Source: UBA6244 sp963676875 (GTDB taxonomy: Bacteria; Bacteroidota; Bacteroidia; Bacteroidales; F082). From it: a stretch of DNA of 64,000 nt. Position numbers and translations under genes: made by a program. Where the stretch lies: assembly GCA_963676875.1 (NCBI GenBank), contig OY781436.1, positions 2,542,001 through 2,606,000 on the forward strand. The letters run 5' to 3'. A model generated the notes under the pieces. That model was not told the origin of the DNA and did no database searches. It was given only the letters and a program-made list of their open reading frames with translations. Of the stretch, positions 30,154 through 37,967 are shown piece by piece. Within the stretch, counting starts at the first letter, position 1. Each line of letters starts with the position of its first letter.

Positions 30154-30339
30154 ATGTGTAAAAGTCAAGTTAAGCCGAAAAAAGAGCGAGGAGTATGTGT
30201 AATGATTGCCAAGAAAATCGGGTGTCACCCGGATTATGTCAGCAGAGTTCTGGATGGCAAAGTTAAAACAGACAGGGGAAAGAAGGCACGCAGGATCATA
30301 GAGCTCCACACCCAGATTAATGAATTGTTCACCAATTAA
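30154..30339 (+). CDS. Small Cro-like helix-turn-helix protein
   Basis: A 61-residue basic protein with an HTH pattern (IAKKIGCHPDYVSRVLDGK). The ATG at 30154 is chosen because it follows the early promoter; longer in-frame starts would run through the operator. By position it is the counterpart of the divergent repressor and probably represses it during lytic growth. Confidence 0.65.
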   Translation: MCKSQVKPKKERGVCVMIAKKIGCHPDYVSRVLDGKVKTDRGKKARRIIELHTQINELFTN

Positions 30340-30350
30340 CATCTATTATC

Positions 30351-30491
30351 ATGGCAAAGGAAAGCATCAACTTCATGAATGAGCTTCTGATCGAAGAATC
30401 AGCTTTGAATTTTTCAGTTTATGAAGGTGTGATATTGTCCAGTTTGCCGGTTTCATGGGGAAAAGGATTCCCATTTATAAATAAAGAATAA
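30351..30491 (+). CDS. 46-residue early protein, unknown
   Basis: A short frame starting ATG GCA AAG, 11 bases after the Cro-like gene, in the same direction. No family was recognised. Position and gap-free spacing favour a real gene. Confidence 0.4.
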   Translation: MAKESINFMNELLIEESALNFSVYEGVILSSLPVSWGKGFPFINKE

Positions 30492-30548
30492 TGTGTTGTA
30501 GTAAGAGGTCGGGCAGGGGTGCCTGGCCTCTGTTTTATTTAAGATGCT

Positions 30549-30806
30549 ATGGAAAATGTAGTTTTAGTTACAAAAAGCGATTTATTGGAGTTTATGGAGC
30601 AGACTGTAAAAGAGCAGGTAGAGAAAGCCATGCAGTTTCCCTTTATTTCAGAAAGAAAGGCAATGGAATTGTTGGAATTGAAAGACAAGGAGTCCTTTAG
30701 AAATATCATGAAGCGAAATGGGGTACCCGTCTTTTGTCCACCATTCAAGCGGTATTTCTACAACCCGGACGATATTGCTAAACTCATACGAAATTCACAA
30801 ATATGA
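30549..30806 (+). CDS. Helix-turn-helix protein (excisionase/MerR-like type)
   Basis: An 85-residue protein. The C-terminal half (SERKAMELLELKDKESFRNIMKRNGVPVFCPPFKRYFY) follows the HTH_17 pattern seen in excisionases and transposon accessory proteins of Bacteroidota. If it is an excisionase, the matching integrase is missing from the window. Its stop overlaps the next ATG (ATGA). Confidence 0.55.
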   Translation: MENVVLVTKSDLLEFMEQTVKEQVEKAMQFPFISERKAMELLELKDKESFRNIMKRNGVPVFCPPFKRYFYNPDDIAKLIRNSQI

Positions 30807-31195
30807 TGAACGTAACCACGCAACTTGACGAGATAAATATCCTTGCCAGGGAAGTCCTTACGAAAATGGGACCCACATTTACCCTGCAAGAGCTGGAGAT
30901 GATATTTGATCTGTCTAAAAAGACTGAATCGAAACTGTGCATGCTGTTGCTTACCTATGGCGGGTATGTCAGTCATTCCAAACCACATGTGCAGATGCCC
31001 GTTCGCATCACCCAAAACCCAAATGAGCGGGTACAGAATATTACCAATTACATCCTACACCTGCAAAGGGAAAAACAAGCCTGTCTCGGCAGGAAAAACT
31101 CCCCCTGTTTGACCAGACTTTTTGTTACAGGTATCGATCAACACATTAAATATATGCAAGATATTCAAAAGCAGATTATAGATACGACTGAGTAG
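30803..31195 (+). CDS. Unknown early protein, 130 residues
   Basis: Coupled to the upstream HTH gene through an ATGA overlap. The predicted helical stretch TFTLQELEMIFDLSKKTESKL could be a winged-helix or HTH, but no family was recognised. Followed directly by two hairpins. Confidence 0.5.
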   Translation: MMNVTTQLDEINILAREVLTKMGPTFTLQELEMIFDLSKKTESKLCMLLLTYGGYVSHSKPHVQMPVRITQNPNERVQNITNYILHLQREKQACLGRKNSPCLTRLFVTGIDQHIKYMQDIQKQIIDTTE

Positions 31196-31296
31196 CGAGA
31201 AGGGGTGCTGAGCTAAAGAGCCAGCGCCCTCGCAACTCTTTTAGAAAAACGAGAAAGGGGCGGTAATTGTTTGGCCGCAACCCGCCCCTAATCTCG
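31195..31296 (+). promoter_or_regulatory. Two tandem stem-loops between early genes
   Basis: The first hairpin pairs 31195-31210 with 31222-31233 (GCGAG...CTCGC, imperfect). The second pairs 31250-31263 with 31282-31296 (CGAGA..GGGGCGG with CCGCCCC..TCTCG). Both share a CGAGAA(A)GGGG arm. Neither is followed by a clear T run, so a structured mRNA leader or a replication-related structure is as likely as a terminator. The rest of the gap to 31410 shows no gene. Confidence 0.5.
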
Positions 31297-31410
31297 AAAA
31301 AATACACGAATTAATTGAATAACCCGCGACACTGCAAAGCTTGTTTACAGTAATGGCAAAAGTAGTGAAAATGTGGGTTTACAAGGTACTCAAATAACCA
31401 AGAAACGCAC

Positions 31411-32769
31411 ATGATACTACAACACCCCCAAATCCTCCCAGCCAAAGCTTACCGGCCACTGGAGCAATATGCCGAACTTTATAACAACCTGCACAGGGAT
31501 GACATCACCCGCATCCTTCGGCCTGCTCACATGAACCTGATGAAGCTGTTGCTGCGCCAATACAAAAATCAAATTGAGAAGTACTATAAAAAGGACAACC
31601 TGGCCGGGAGCACCCTTTTAACCCAGGTGGACACCAACGATCTGCCCCCGCTCTACACGAACAATAAATGGCTTGTCAAGAGCATAGGCAGGCATACCAA
31701 AATATCAGAGCCTACGATATATCGTCACTTGCGCAGGTTGATCGATGCCGGAGTGATCACAAAGACCCTGCATGGAAGCATGAAAAACTTTGAAATCCGC
31801 TTTGCCCCCCAGCTGATTCTCATCCAGGACAGGTTTAATAAAAAGACGGCTACAACCCCCGATGCTCAGGCGTTTTTTATTTCCCGTGTTCAATCAAATT
31901 GCAATCCAGTACAGGTTCCCAGTACAGGAAACATTAATAAAATAGTAAACGTAGCGGAGTTGTCTAAAGACAACAAATTTGACTCACATGAAACCATACA
32001 GGAAACAGATAAGGGGTTAGCTGCCGCTAACAGCTTCTCACATGAAACCCCACAGGAAACCTCTACAGGAAACACGACTGAGTATGCGAAAAAATCTGAT
32101 CCCTCGCGCAAAAATGTTGCGCCGGGGCAAAAAAATGATTCAGAAAATCCATATGCCGGGCTGATCAAGGCAAAAATTGACCAGGCTCAAGCCAAAGACA
32201 GAGGCCAGGTTAATTACCAGGTCAAAATGGCACAATATCAAATGGCCTTATCTAAACTAAAACTACAGTTTGCGGCTGCTTTGGTTTACCATATGGTCGA
32301 GAAATTACTACCCGATTGGAACATCAACAGCGTGTACATGAACAGGGTCGTAGATTATGTTTCTGAGCACTACTACGATAGCGCAAATTCTTTTGAGAAG
32401 ATTCAACGGTGGCACCTGGAATATATGAAACGAATAGAACTGGCCATCAATTATGCAACCAACCATCCGGGATACAGATGCCCGGCACCGCTGAAATACT
32501 TTGATGTTTACAATCAGGACAACGGATTCCGCTTTACCAAGAATATGCTTTTAAGGGCTGAAAAGTGGAAGAGTTCTAATCAGAAACGAAAAAGCTATAA
32601 ATCTGACTTACAAAAACTGTTTCAGGCGTTGAAACGGTTCAACGAGAATGAGAGCCAGTGGCAGTTCAACACGGAATTATCCTATGTAAGAGGGAATATC
32701 CCCCATTTTGAGAAAAAGTTTATCAAAATGGCCAAATACCTTCATCAAGATTCACCCCTAAACACATAA
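31411..32769 (+). CDS. Winged-helix DNA-binding protein, putative replication initiator/organiser
   Basis: A 452-residue protein. The N-terminal region contains a winged-helix pattern (SIGRHTKISEPTIYRHLRRLIDAGVITKTLHG, residues about 90-122). A low-complexity T/E/N-rich linker then leads to a helical C-terminal region. The plan resembles replisome organisers of phages and plasmids. No polymerase, primase or helicase motif is visible in it. A replication role is inference from plan and early position. Confidence 0.5.
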   Translation: MILQHPQILPAKAYRPLEQYAELYNNLHRDDITRILRPAHMNLMKLLLRQYKNQIEKYYKKDNLAGSTLLTQVDTNDLPPLYTNNKWLVKSIGRHTKISEPTIYRHLRRLIDAGVITKTLHGSMKNFEIRFAPQLILIQDRFNKKTATTPDAQAFFISRVQSNCNPVQVPSTGNINKIVNVAELSKDNKFDSHETIQETDKGLAAANSFSHETPQETSTGNTTEYAKKSDPSRKNVAPGQKNDSENPYAGLIKAKIDQAQAKDRGQVNYQVKMAQYQMALSKLKLQFAAALVYHMVEKLLPDWNINSVYMNRVVDYVSEHYYDSANSFEKIQRWHLEYMKRIELAINYATNHPGYRCPAPLKYFDVYNQDNGFRFTKNMLLRAEKWKSSNQKRKSYKSDLQKLFQALKRFNENESQWQFNTELSYVRGNIPHFEKKFIKMAKYLHQDSPLNT

Positions 32770-32773
32770 AATC

Positions 32774-33094
32774 ATGAAAAAAGAACCTCTAACAGTAGGT
32801 CAACTAATTGACAAGATTGCCCAAATGGAACCTGATACAGTAACGGAAAGATTTAATTTGATAAGGCAACGGCTTATTGAGTTTAAATCAAAAAACCCGG
32901 ATAAAGGTGCGGTACTTATACAGCCTAATTCACGGATGATGCGATGGGTACAAGCGGCTGAAAGGGAGTCATCCTGCATCCATGGTGAGCGTTCGCAAAA
33001 TGTGAACAAGGTAAAATTCCCAAGTTTTACGCTTAACCTGAGCATAAACAGCACTTTGCATAAGGATGAGAAACACCCCGTAAGTATTCGTTAA
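32774..33094 (+). CDS. Unknown early protein, 106 residues
   Basis: Follows the winged-helix gene by 4 bases. Helical N terminus (VGQLIDKIAQMEPDTVTERF) and a basic C terminus; no family recognised. Confidence 0.45.
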   Translation: MKKEPLTVGQLIDKIAQMEPDTVTERFNLIRQRLIEFKSKNPDKGAVLIQPNSRMMRWVQAAERESSCIHGERSQNVNKVKFPSFTLNLSINSTLHKDEKHPVSIR

Positions 33095-33114
33095 TCACGC
33101 CAAAGTTTAAAAAG

Positions 33115-33477
33115 ATGAGAATTTACAACGATGGTCAATACGTGAAAAACGTACCTCAAAAGTTCCGGCCTATTCAGGCCATGATCCCGGAGCTGATAAC
33201 AGAAAAAAGAAAGTACCTGACCCCCGATGAGCGTGAAAAGCTGGAAAAGCAACTGCTTATGCACTTTCATGCCATTTTCATGGACAGGCTTAAAACCACA
33301 GATGCCTTGGCCTGGGAGTTTCTGCAACAAGGTAACAATCAGGTGAAGGAGTTGCAACGGGTACTACGTGCCAACTACTCGAAAGAGTTTCGGATAAAAT
33401 TTGAAAACGGGAAACAGGCCTGGTGTAAAAGAACTGACTTTCCCGGATGTAATTATGTACAGGAGTATGCTTATTAA
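33115..33477 (+). CDS. Unknown early protein, 120 residues
   Basis: A charged, mostly helical protein (LTPDEREKLEKQLLMHFHAIF) with an aromatic/cysteine-containing C terminus (CKRTDFPGCNY). No known family or catalytic motif. Same direction and tight spacing as neighbours. Confidence 0.45.
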   Translation: MRIYNDGQYVKNVPQKFRPIQAMIPELITEKRKYLTPDEREKLEKQLLMHFHAIFMDRLKTTDALAWEFLQQGNNQVKELQRVLRANYSKEFRIKFENGKQAWCKRTDFPGCNYVQEYAY

Positions 33478-33489
33478 AACACATAGATC

Positions 33490-33771
33490 ATGGCAAAATT
33501 TGTAATGACAGATAAAATGAAAGAGGAAGCCTTTGTTAAAATGAAAATTTATTGGATAGAGGCTACCGGTAACCAACGGACATTTGATGAAAAGGATTCT
33601 AATAGAGAACCAAGCTTTACTGCTCATGGTTTACCTGGTAAGAACCGGGAAGGTCAAATTCGGCATTTAAGAAAATATGCTCAAAAGCTGATAAGTCAAG
33701 GCAGAACTGAAAAATGCTATATCTATGAAAACTATAATGGTGGGCCGTTGATCGAAAAAATCCTTAAATGA
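33490..33771 (+). CDS. Unknown early protein, 93 residues
   Basis: A basic protein with the stretch GKNREGQIRHLRKYAQKLISQG. No family recognised. Its stop overlaps the next start (ATGA at 33768). Confidence 0.45.
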   Translation: MAKFVMTDKMKEEAFVKMKIYWIEATGNQRTFDEKDSNREPSFTAHGLPGKNREGQIRHLRKYAQKLISQGRTEKCYIYENYNGGPLIEKILK

Positions 33772-34118
33772 TGAAGATACAGCTAAACCATAGCGAGCTT
33801 CAGGTGCTGACCTCCTATTTAGTCGGAGTTATCGAATTTATCAGACAAAGTAACAGGGATAAGATGGCGGGCACATTTGAACGTATGCAGTCGGATTCCC
33901 AGGTAGAGCTCCTGGAGAACATGAAAAGAGGCTTTCATAAGAAGCTGATAGATCAAAGAGCCAAATATACCATCAGCATCCTTTTGGCAGAAGCCCTGCT
34001 TCTTAAACTCTATCAGGACAAACTATCGCTGGATGATTACAGCCGGAACGCGCTCTTGCAGATCACCATGAACATCGATAAGCAATACATCAACCAAGCC
34101 ATTCAAACTTATGCCTAA
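33768..34118 (+). CDS. Unknown helical early protein, 116 residues
   Basis: Starts inside the previous stop codon (ATGATG; either ATG may be used) and its end overlaps the next start by 8 bases. Predicted all-helical. No family recognised. Confidence 0.45.
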   Translation: MMKIQLNHSELQVLTSYLVGVIEFIRQSNRDKMAGTFERMQSDSQVELLENMKRGFHKKLIDQRAKYTISILLAEALLLKLYQDKLSLDDYSRNALLQITMNIDKQYINQAIQTYA

Positions 34119-34329
34119 GGAGCAAATAATAAGAGGTGGAAGAAATACCTGGACAATGAAGGAAATTGGAAAGGAGTACGGCGTGCATTTTAACACCATG
34201 GCCAAATGGATATACAAGAATGACCAACTTGTGGAAGAACTTGCAGAAAGCCATTGGTCTTCCCGCCAATTATTCAGACCCATACACAGAGAAATCATTC
34301 ACAAATATTTTGGAAAACCAATAATGTAG
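34111..34329 (+). CDS. Small helix-turn-helix protein
   Basis: A 72-residue basic protein with the HTH-like stretch WTMKEIGKEYGVHFNTMAKWIYKN, similar to Fis/MerR-like or phage late-activator types. It overlaps the upstream gene. It could be the factor that acts on the late control region at 35.3-35.6 kb, but that is a guess. Confidence 0.5.
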   Translation: MPKEQIIRGGRNTWTMKEIGKEYGVHFNTMAKWIYKNDQLVEELAESHWSSRQLFRPIHREIIHKYFGKPIM

Positions 34330-34335
34330 AAAACC

Positions 34336-34743
34336 ATGAAAGAATTTAAGCATTTTAGGGTTGACAGGGCGACAACCCTACAGGATTTAAAACAGCAGCG
34401 CAATATTTTGGCAAAAAAATACCATCCCGATGTAAGCGGTGCCCCCGTGGACAATACCATGGCAGAAATACAACAGGAGTACGATGAAATCCTAAAGAAT
34501 TTTGACACTTTGTTTGATCCCCCCTGGCTTGTGATGGCCAAAGAGGTTCTTTTTAAGACTGGTAATATAATCCAGGATGAAAGGGCGCTCATGGATTTGA
34601 AGCAAAAATCGCTTTTGGGGATCCAAATCATTGAAACGTTTTCCAGTGGAAGTACAAAACAACAGATTCACTCCATCCACCGGTTTGTATCCGGAGTGAA
34701 TGTGGAATTAATTTCAAAACTTATCAAAGGTGAAACCAAATAG
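34336..34743 (+). CDS. J-domain protein
   Basis: A 135-residue protein starting with a compact J domain: helix II leads to Y-H-P-D at residues 29-32 (KKYHPDVSG), the HPD signature that stimulates Hsp70 (DnaK) ATPase. There is no Gly/Phe region, zinc finger or CTD, so it is a minimal J protein. It likely recruits host DnaK for replication or assembly, as lambda and other viruses do by other means. Confidence 0.65.
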   Translation: MKEFKHFRVDRATTLQDLKQQRNILAKKYHPDVSGAPVDNTMAEIQQEYDEILKNFDTLFDPPWLVMAKEVLFKTGNIIQDERALMDLKQKSLLGIQIIETFSSGSTKQQIHSIHRFVSGVNVELISKLIKGETK

Positions 34744-34906
34744 CTTTTATTACTTCAACTACCTGTGTTATGTGGGGATTCAGGTTGTTTATCTAAAGAT
34801 AAAGCTTCAGTTGCTCTTACTATTCATTGGGGTAATCAAATGGCTAAGGTTTACAAGTGGGAGTTTTCTTTCGGGATTCATCCGGGGCCTAAATAAACAA
34901 AGATGA
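34730..34906 (+). CDS. Small membrane protein, 58 residues
   Basis: A GTG-start frame that overlaps the J-domain gene by 14 bases and ends in an ATGA overlap with the next gene, closing an otherwise empty 160-base gap. The middle is strongly hydrophobic (LQLLLLFIGVIKWL) and the ends are basic. The two overlaps argue that it is real; the function is unknown. Confidence 0.5.
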   Translation: MKPNSFYYFNYLCYVGIQVVYLKIKLQLLLLFIGVIKWLRFTSGSFLSGFIRGLNKQR

Positions 34907-35229
34907 GTACACATTTGAAAAAATTATTAGCCAACCAGGTTCCGCATCTGGTGGTGATGGCCTTTAACAAAAGTAGATTGCTGCCCGGGATAAGGTTTAA
35001 GGAGTATTGGCTGGTGATCAGTGCAAAAGATAAAAGCAAAGTCAGCCGCAGTTTTTTCCCAAGTGAGGACAGTATAAGGCTGTACCGTTTGACAATGAAT
35101 GCCAGAGACACCTCCTTTTTCAAAAACATGGCCGGGCAATACGAAATTGCTTATATGAATAGCACGGAAGGAGTGGTTTACCAGTTAAAAGGGGCAATGA
35201 ATTTTAAAAATTACCTAGAGCAAAGGTAA
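34903..35229 (+). CDS. Unknown protein, 108 residues, end of early block
   Basis: A basic beta/alpha protein with no recognised family. It is the last gene before the intergenic control region and is coupled to the small membrane protein by ATGA. Confidence 0.45.
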   Translation: MSTHLKKLLANQVPHLVVMAFNKSRLLPGIRFKEYWLVISAKDKSKVSRSFFPSEDSIRLYRLTMNARDTSFFKNMAGQYEIAYMNSTEGVVYQLKGAMNFKNYLEQR

Positions 35230-35267
35230 TCCTACCAACAACTTCAAGTAATTTGCACGCAAAGTGG

Positions 35268-35296
35268 TTGATTTTCATAAATAAATCTTATATTTG
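35268..35296 (+). promoter_or_regulatory. Predicted promoter in the control region
   Basis: TTG at 35268-35270 and TATATTTG at 35289-35296 with an 18-base spacer. Transcription would begin about 35301, at the left arm of the inverted repeat TTGATTG-N6-CAATCAA (35300-35319), which could be its operator. Confidence 0.5.
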
Positions 35297-35299
35297 GGC

Positions 35300-35371
35300 T
35301 TGATTGTCATCTCAATCAATCCCTCATACCCAATTTTCAGGCAGCGTTCCCATATGAATGCTGCCTTTTTT
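35300..35371 (+). ncRNA. Candidate short terminated transcript (sRNA or attenuated leader)
   Basis: From the predicted start to the terminator is about 70 bases. It would contain hairpin TTGATTG/CAATCAA (7 bp, 6-base loop) and the terminator hairpin. No reading frame of note. It is either a small RNA or the leader of the late operon with an attenuator that must be overcome to reach the structural genes. Confidence 0.4.
35339..35371 (+). terminator. Terminator/attenuator ahead of the late block
   Basis: AGGCAGC (35339-35345) and GCTGCCT (35360-35366) form a 7-bp stem with a 14-base loop followed by a T run. Confidence 0.7.
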
Positions 35372-35452
35372 ATATGTGTAGCATAAAAAACAAGCCAATT
35401 CCCCCAAAAAAGCCGTGAATTTTTATAAAAACGGGTGGATTCTCCCATTGTG

Positions 35453-35518
35453 ATACACGATATTACACAAAGATTCACACTCATTCACACTCATTCACTT
35501 TCTTACACCAAAATACAC
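35453..35518. promoter_or_regulatory. Seven WTWCAC motifs at an exact 10-base period
   Basis: CAC begins at 35456, 35466, 35476, 35486, 35496, 35506 and 35516, each preceded by A/T, T, A/T. All seven would face the same side of the helix. The array lies 80-145 bases before the first late gene, so a cooperative binding site for a late-gene regulator is the simplest reading; an origin is also possible. Confidence 0.6.
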
Positions 35519-35599
35519 ATCTTAGGTAAAACCCGGGCAAACCTTTGTGCTTTAAAAAAACGCCAAAAACGCGCAAAAGAACTGTAAGCATGAAATAGC

Positions 35600-36124
35600 A
35601 TGAGCATTAAATCAATTCTTGCCACCATAGCCATTGCCACCCCGGTCATTTACCTGTTAAATTCCCTGGGATTTAGTACAAAGATTGTCGGGCTGAAATC
35701 ATTTGCCGACAAGGCAGTTTTAAAGCTAAGGCGCATTTACTCCCTGGCCATTTCCCCGGATTACCAAAAGCTCACGCTCAAGATTGATTTGGAGGTGGAG
35801 AACAATTCGTTAACCCCTGTGCTGGCCACAAATTTAATTGTCAACGCTTACAATGATTCCAACCAGCTCATCGGCAGGTCAGAACCCTACCCCGGGCCGA
35901 TTAAAATTGCGGCCAATACACCAACCACCATCAGTGGTATTGAACTGCAAATCGAGGTTTCCACCATGATCGAATCCTATGGAGCACAGGCCTGGGAACT
36001 GCTAAAGACCGCCCTTGCAAGCATGAGCGCGGAGCATGTGCGGCTAAATGAAGATATTACCCTGGATGTGTTTATTACGCTCAATGGTATTTCGGTTAAC
36101 CAGAAAATTAACTACACCATTTAA
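35600..36124 (+). CDS. Membrane-anchored beta-sandwich protein (LEA2/WHy-like)
   Basis: A 174-residue protein: N-terminal transmembrane helix (residues about 4-24), then a beta-rich domain with alternating hydrophobics (LTLKIDLEVENNS ... IKIAANTPTTISGIELQIEVS), like late-embryogenesis-abundant type 2 domains. First gene of the late block, two bases from the transglutaminase-like gene. A virion membrane protein is plausible. Confidence 0.5.
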   Translation: MSIKSILATIAIATPVIYLLNSLGFSTKIVGLKSFADKAVLKLRRIYSLAISPDYQKLTLKIDLEVENNSLTPVLATNLIVNAYNDSNQLIGRSEPYPGPIKIAANTPTTISGIELQIEVSTMIESYGAQAWELLKTALASMSAEHVRLNEDITLDVFITLNGISVNQKINYTI

Positions 36125-36126
36125 GT

Positions 36127-37464
36127 ATGAACACACTGGCTCTTACCACCGGCAAACGCAAGATCAAGGATGGAAGCAGGTACAACCATTTGTTCCCTGC
36201 AAAGGGGCAGAGCTATGGCAACAGCACCATCTTAAATGAAGACGGCAGCGTGGAACAAACGGTTAAGTACATGGCCGGTATTATCAAACGCGATGCAGCG
36301 GACACGGCCAAAATAGCACAGGTGCTCAAGGGCAAAACAAGGGAAGAGACCCTTAGGAACATCCATGGGTTCATGATCGACTATTTGCAATATGATACCG
36401 AGGATCAGGAACAGCTTCGCTCACCACGGCGTACCTGGTGGGTAGGCCAAAGCCAAAGGGATGAAGAAACGGGCGATCAGGGGGTTGACTGTGATGATCT
36501 GGCCATTTTTTCCGGTTCCATCCTGTACAACCTGGGGATTCCATTTTTTATAAGGATCGTCAAGATTTCGGGCGATGAGTGGCAGCATGTTTACCTGGTG
36601 GTGCCCGCAAGCGGTCGGTCGCTTTCAGCAGCTTACATCACCCTTGACGGGGTGATATCTCAATACAACTACGAATATCCATACCATAGCCAAAACACCT
36701 TTGACATGCACGGAAATAAATTGAAAATAAGTTACCTGGGCAGTGTTGATCCCATTGACCCAACCGATAGTTTGAAAGCCTGGATTGAGCAATATCTCAA
36801 AGGAATTTCATCGGGAGAAATGCAAACCAGGCATATCCACCGCGATGATGTGGTCAACCTTCTTAGCTATATTCTTGACAATTGGGAGGATGAGCATGAC
36901 AGGATTACCGCCATTGAACATGCCTCTGATATGGAACAGAGGTACTACCCGATGCAAAGGGTGTTCAGAACCATCCGGTATGTGGTGGAAAACGGGGCAT
37001 GGCCTAAGGCACAGGAATTAAAAGGGCTGGGTGATCCCAACAACCCCTACGATCCGGATTATAACCCAAGCTATGCAAGTGATCCGGGTTTTTGGGATAA
37101 CCCGCAAAGCTGGAGCGCGGAAAACTCCCCCAACGCAGGGGCGTATGATGGCCCCACAAATGGAGGTTCCTCTTCCAACTCATCAAATACCTGGGCCAAT
37201 ATCTTGGCCGGTCTGAACATTTTGGCAAACTTCGACTGGGGTGTATTCTCGGGTGGTGGCAACAAAAACACACCGGTGGTAACCCCGACACCTACAACCA
37301 ATGCAGGCTACTCATTCTTAGGTGCCTCCCCCGGAACATGGGCTGTGCTGGCCTTGATCGGGGGATTGAGTTATATGGCTTTTGTCAATATCAGGGCAAA
37401 TAAAACGGGGAGCCATCCCATGATTGAACAAAGTACACGAAGTAGAAAAAAGACCACCCGCTAA
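36127..37464 (+). CDS. Transglutaminase-like (papain-fold) protein with C-terminal membrane anchor
   Basis: A 445-residue protein. A transglutaminase-like catalytic triad is readable: Cys122 (GVDCDDLA), His154 (QHVYLVV) and Asp174 (TLDG). Most bacterial members are proteases or cross-linking enzymes. The linker after residue 300 is rich in N, P, G and S, and the C terminus has one transmembrane helix (about 404-422) followed by a basic tail. Its motif TTNAGYS just before the helix recurs in the gene two positions downstream. It might process or cross-link virion proteins at the membrane; inferred. Confidence 0.7.
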   Translation: MNTLALTTGKRKIKDGSRYNHLFPAKGQSYGNSTILNEDGSVEQTVKYMAGIIKRDAADTAKIAQVLKGKTREETLRNIHGFMIDYLQYDTEDQEQLRSPRRTWWVGQSQRDEETGDQGVDCDDLAIFSGSILYNLGIPFFIRIVKISGDEWQHVYLVVPASGRSLSAAYITLDGVISQYNYEYPYHSQNTFDMHGNKLKISYLGSVDPIDPTDSLKAWIEQYLKGISSGEMQTRHIHRDDVVNLLSYILDNWEDEHDRITAIEHASDMEQRYYPMQRVFRTIRYVVENGAWPKAQELKGLGDPNNPYDPDYNPSYASDPGFWDNPQSWSAENSPNAGAYDGPTNGGSSSNSSNTWANILAGLNILANFDWGVFSGGGNKNTPVVTPTPTTNAGYSFLGASPGTWAVLALIGGLSYMAFVNIRANKTGSHPMIEQSTRSRKKTTR

Positions 37465-37967
37465 TGATTCGCGATTGTTCCACATATGAGCATAATAGAC
37501 AAGGCCTGGGAATAGCCCCGGCGGTGATTGCCGGGATTATTGCAGCGGTTGTCAAGCTTGCACCCATGGTGGCAAGCTGGTTTGGCAGCGGTAATAAAGA
37601 CAATGATCCCTGGAACAGGTTTTCAGCAGAAGAAAAACGGGAGTACGTGCGCCAGGGTATTTTGGTAGCAATCGATCAATACAAGGCCGGAAATGTTTCC
37701 TCAATAGATGAGGCCATGGCGGTTATCATCGCCCAGGTAGAAACCAACGAGACTTATGCAACCTGGAAAAGTGCCCAGAGTAATGCCGAGTATGCCAACA
37801 TGATCAATCAGGCTCAAATTGCAGCAGATCAGCAGCAGGCAGGGTTTGGGGCAAGCCTTGGGATTATAATCTTGGGGGTGGTGCTCTCAGTGGCAGGCTT
37901 TGGAGCTTACAGAATAGTTCAACGGCGCCGACAACATAAACTACTCACTGCTAAAAAGCTACAATAA
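37464..37967 (+). CDS. Small protein with two membrane segments
   Basis: A 167-residue protein with a hydrophobic stretch near residues 17-36, a helical Q/A-rich middle, a transmembrane helix near 130-150 and a basic tail ending KKLQ. The start overlaps the previous stop (TAATG). The same four final residues end the next protein. Unknown family; probable virion or cell-envelope component. Confidence 0.5.
   Translation: MIRDCSTYEHNRQGLGIAPAVIAGIIAAVVKLAPMVASWFGSGNKDNDPWNRFSAEEKREYVRQGILVAIDQYKAGNVSSIDEAMAVIIAQVETNETYATWKSAQSNAEYANMINQAQIAADQQQAGFGASLGIIILGVVLSVAGFGAYRIVQRRRQHKLLTAKKLQ

Larger units (their letters stand above)
35230..35599. other. 370-base control region between early and late blocks
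   Basis: No gene is seen. The region holds a promoter, an inverted repeat, a terminator and a 10-base-phased motif array (separate entries). A weak -7-like AACCTTTG sits near 35539. Confidence 0.6.

Noticed and set aside
29063..35263. 13-base exact repeat ATTTGCACGCAAA at 29063-29075 and 35251-35263
   Set aside because: A few dozen 13-base matches are expected by chance among all pairs of positions in 64 kb; the copies do not flank the whole element, so they are not good attachment sites.
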